Below are positions 43,013-43,915 of a stretch of 43,915 bases of DNA, piece after piece. The stretch is from Chitinophagales bacterium. GTDB taxonomy: Bacteria; Bacteroidota; Bacteroidia; Chitinophagales; Saprospiraceae. Position 1 is the stretch's first letter, and the number at the start of each line of letters is the position of its first letter. Below the pieces are notes generated by a model, which saw only the letters and a list, made by a program, of their open reading frames with translations, made no database searches and was not told the DNA's origin. Both the position numbers and the translations under genes were made by a program. Location of the stretch: the NCBI GenBank assembly GCA_013298955.1, contig JAAFJT010000032.1, positions 1 through 43,915 on the forward strand. Reading direction: 5' to 3'.

Positions 43013-43436
43013 TTTTTAAACACATCGTTCACATAGAATTACATAGGTAGGCATAGGACGCACAAGAGGTGTTCACAAAAATAATATCCTATTGTTAGGA
43101 GACCAGTTTAATTTATTGGCTTATTGTTCATTTTGGTTTTGCACAGTGTAAAACCAAAAAATACTCATTTCTATAAATGGGTTCAACCCAATATAGCTTG
43201 AAAAACGGAACTGTTTTGAACGTTTGAACAAGGATTTATAACCTTTTTAAAATTGAAAATCCTTCCAATCAGTAGTTCAACTAAAAAAAGTTATTCAAAT
43301 GTAATTAATTGAAAATCAGTAAATTAACATACTTCAAATTTTAAATTTGACACATATTTTGCATTTAATTAAGTTCAACTACTTATGATATGAAATAACT
43401 ATCTTTGTAAATTTAATTTATAAAAATAATTTATTT
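43013..43436. other. Intergenic region between divergent genes
   Basis: AT-rich. It contains a short CACATAG-type repeat fragment (43020-43060), a TTTTGGTTTTGCAC/GTGTAAAACCAAAA inverted pair near 43131-43160, and a TATCTTTG box at 43400-43407. No gene seen. Confidence 0.5.
43400..43407 (+). promoter_or_regulatory. Bacteroidota -7 box TATCTTTG for the GH3 gene
   Basis: Exact TAnnTTTG match 30 bases before the ATG at 43437; no good -33 at the usual spacing. Confidence 0.45.
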
Positions 43437-43915
43437 ATGAAAAATTCAACAAAAGCAATCCGATGGCTCTTATCCATGAGTATTGTAAGTGTGTGTAGTT
43501 GCGACACGCCCAAAAGGGTGGCAACACCGATAACACAACCAACATTAGGCTATCGTTCAGTCAAATTATTGACTATCAATGGATTACAGTTTAAAGATTT
43601 GAATCAAAATCAGAAATTAGACTTGTATGAAGATTGGCGGTTGCCTGTCGAAACCCGCGTGCAGGACTTGATTCGGCAAATGACTTTGCCTGAAAAAATC
43701 GGTTTCATGCTCATCAGCACCACAAGACTCGAAAATGATTGGACGTTTCAAGCGAACCCGCCCAAAGAAAAATTACCTGTCACAAGCGGTTTCAATGAGG
43801 AAGACTTGGTGCAAAGTATGAATATGTTTTCCAAAAAGCCCTTGCCTTATCCAATGCTTTCGGCATCGGGAACGACAAAGGGCGTTAAAGAAAAACATTT
43901 GAGGCATTTTATTGC
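43437..43915 (+). CDS. GH3-family glycoside hydrolase (beta-glucosidase-like) lipoprotein, 5' part
   Basis: 159 codons and then cut by the window end. A lipoprotein-type signal (SMSIVSVCSC) is followed by a short calcium-loop-like segment (FKDLNQNQKLDLYEDW) and the typical GH3 opening VETRVQDLIRQMTLPEKIGFML. The remainder up to the edge is the start of the N-terminal barrel. Likely removes terminal beta-linked glucose or related sugars in the periplasm or at the surface. The catalytic Asp is beyond the window. Confidence 0.82.
   Translation, partial: MKNSTKAIRWLLSMSIVSVCSCDTPKRVATPITQPTLGYRSVKLLTINGLQFKDLNQNQKLDLYEDWRLPVETRVQDLIRQMTLPEKIGFMLISTTRLENDWTFQANPPKEKLPVTSGFNEEDLVQSMNMFSKKPLPYPMLSASGTTKGVKEKHLRHFI

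Noticed and set aside
1-43915. tRNA and rRNA genes
   Set aside because: Intergenic regions were read for T-arm (GGTTCGA-type) and acceptor patterns and for rRNA signatures; none was convincing.

Overview
The window looks like a chromosomal segment of a member of the Bacteroidota (class not resolvable; a Saprospira-like lineage is a guess). The signs are promoter boxes of the TAnnTTTG type, few recognisable Shine-Dalgarno sites, gene order such as bactofilin-AtpZ/AtpI-like, an OmpA protein with PD40 propeller repeats, and moderate-to-low GC with very AT-rich intergenic DNA. No rRNA, tRNA, transposase, integrase or CRISPR array was seen. Intergenic regions are dominated by long, nearly perfect inverted repeats and by short tandem repeats.

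Layout. 1-8.6 kb: a MacB/FtsX-type ABC permease, a small calycin-like protein, an Fe-S assembly set (iscS, iscU, an A-type carrier), a flavin reductase-like protein, ssb and mutY. 8.6-20.3 kb: cell-envelope genes (OmpA/PD40 protein, a small Cys-rich protein, a Spy-like periplasmic protein, an M23 peptidase, a 1203-residue TPR protein, a CxxCH haem-binding protein), with a 1.6-kb gene-poor stretch at 12.4-14.0 kb holding a candidate structured RNA. 20.5-27.7 kb: a tryptophan operon (leader peptide with tandem Trp codons, attenuator, trpE, trpG, a PpiC lipoprotein, trpD, trpC, trpF, trpB; no trpA follows). 28.2-29.9 kb: recN.

30.3-38.4 kb, all on the minus strand, is the most interesting part: a retron-like module. 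In transcription order it has a WGR-domain/HEAT-ARM-like protein (1057 aa), a winged-helix plus SWIM zinc-finger protein (555 aa), a terminator hairpin, a Bacteroidota-type promoter, THREE tandem retron-type non-coding RNAs (about 220 nt each, at 32516-32737, 32190-32410 and 31911-32131), then one retron reverse transcriptase with an unusual charged N-terminal extension. The three RNAs share almost identical framework sequence. Each has its own 25-bp msd-like stem, fully base-paired but different in sequence, and its own outer closing stem (a1/a2) that also differs yet stays complementary. One RT therefore appears to serve three alternative templates. From memory the protein set resembles the retron class described with WHSWIM and ARM proteins (type XIII); the triple RNA array is the part I do not know from the literature.

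38.7-43.9 kb: bactofilin plus two AtpZ/AtpI-like membrane proteins without the rest of an ATP synthase operon, a VanX-like D-Ala-D-Ala dipeptidase lipoprotein, a conserved 479-residue protein of unknown function, and the start of a GH3-family lipoprotein cut by the window end.
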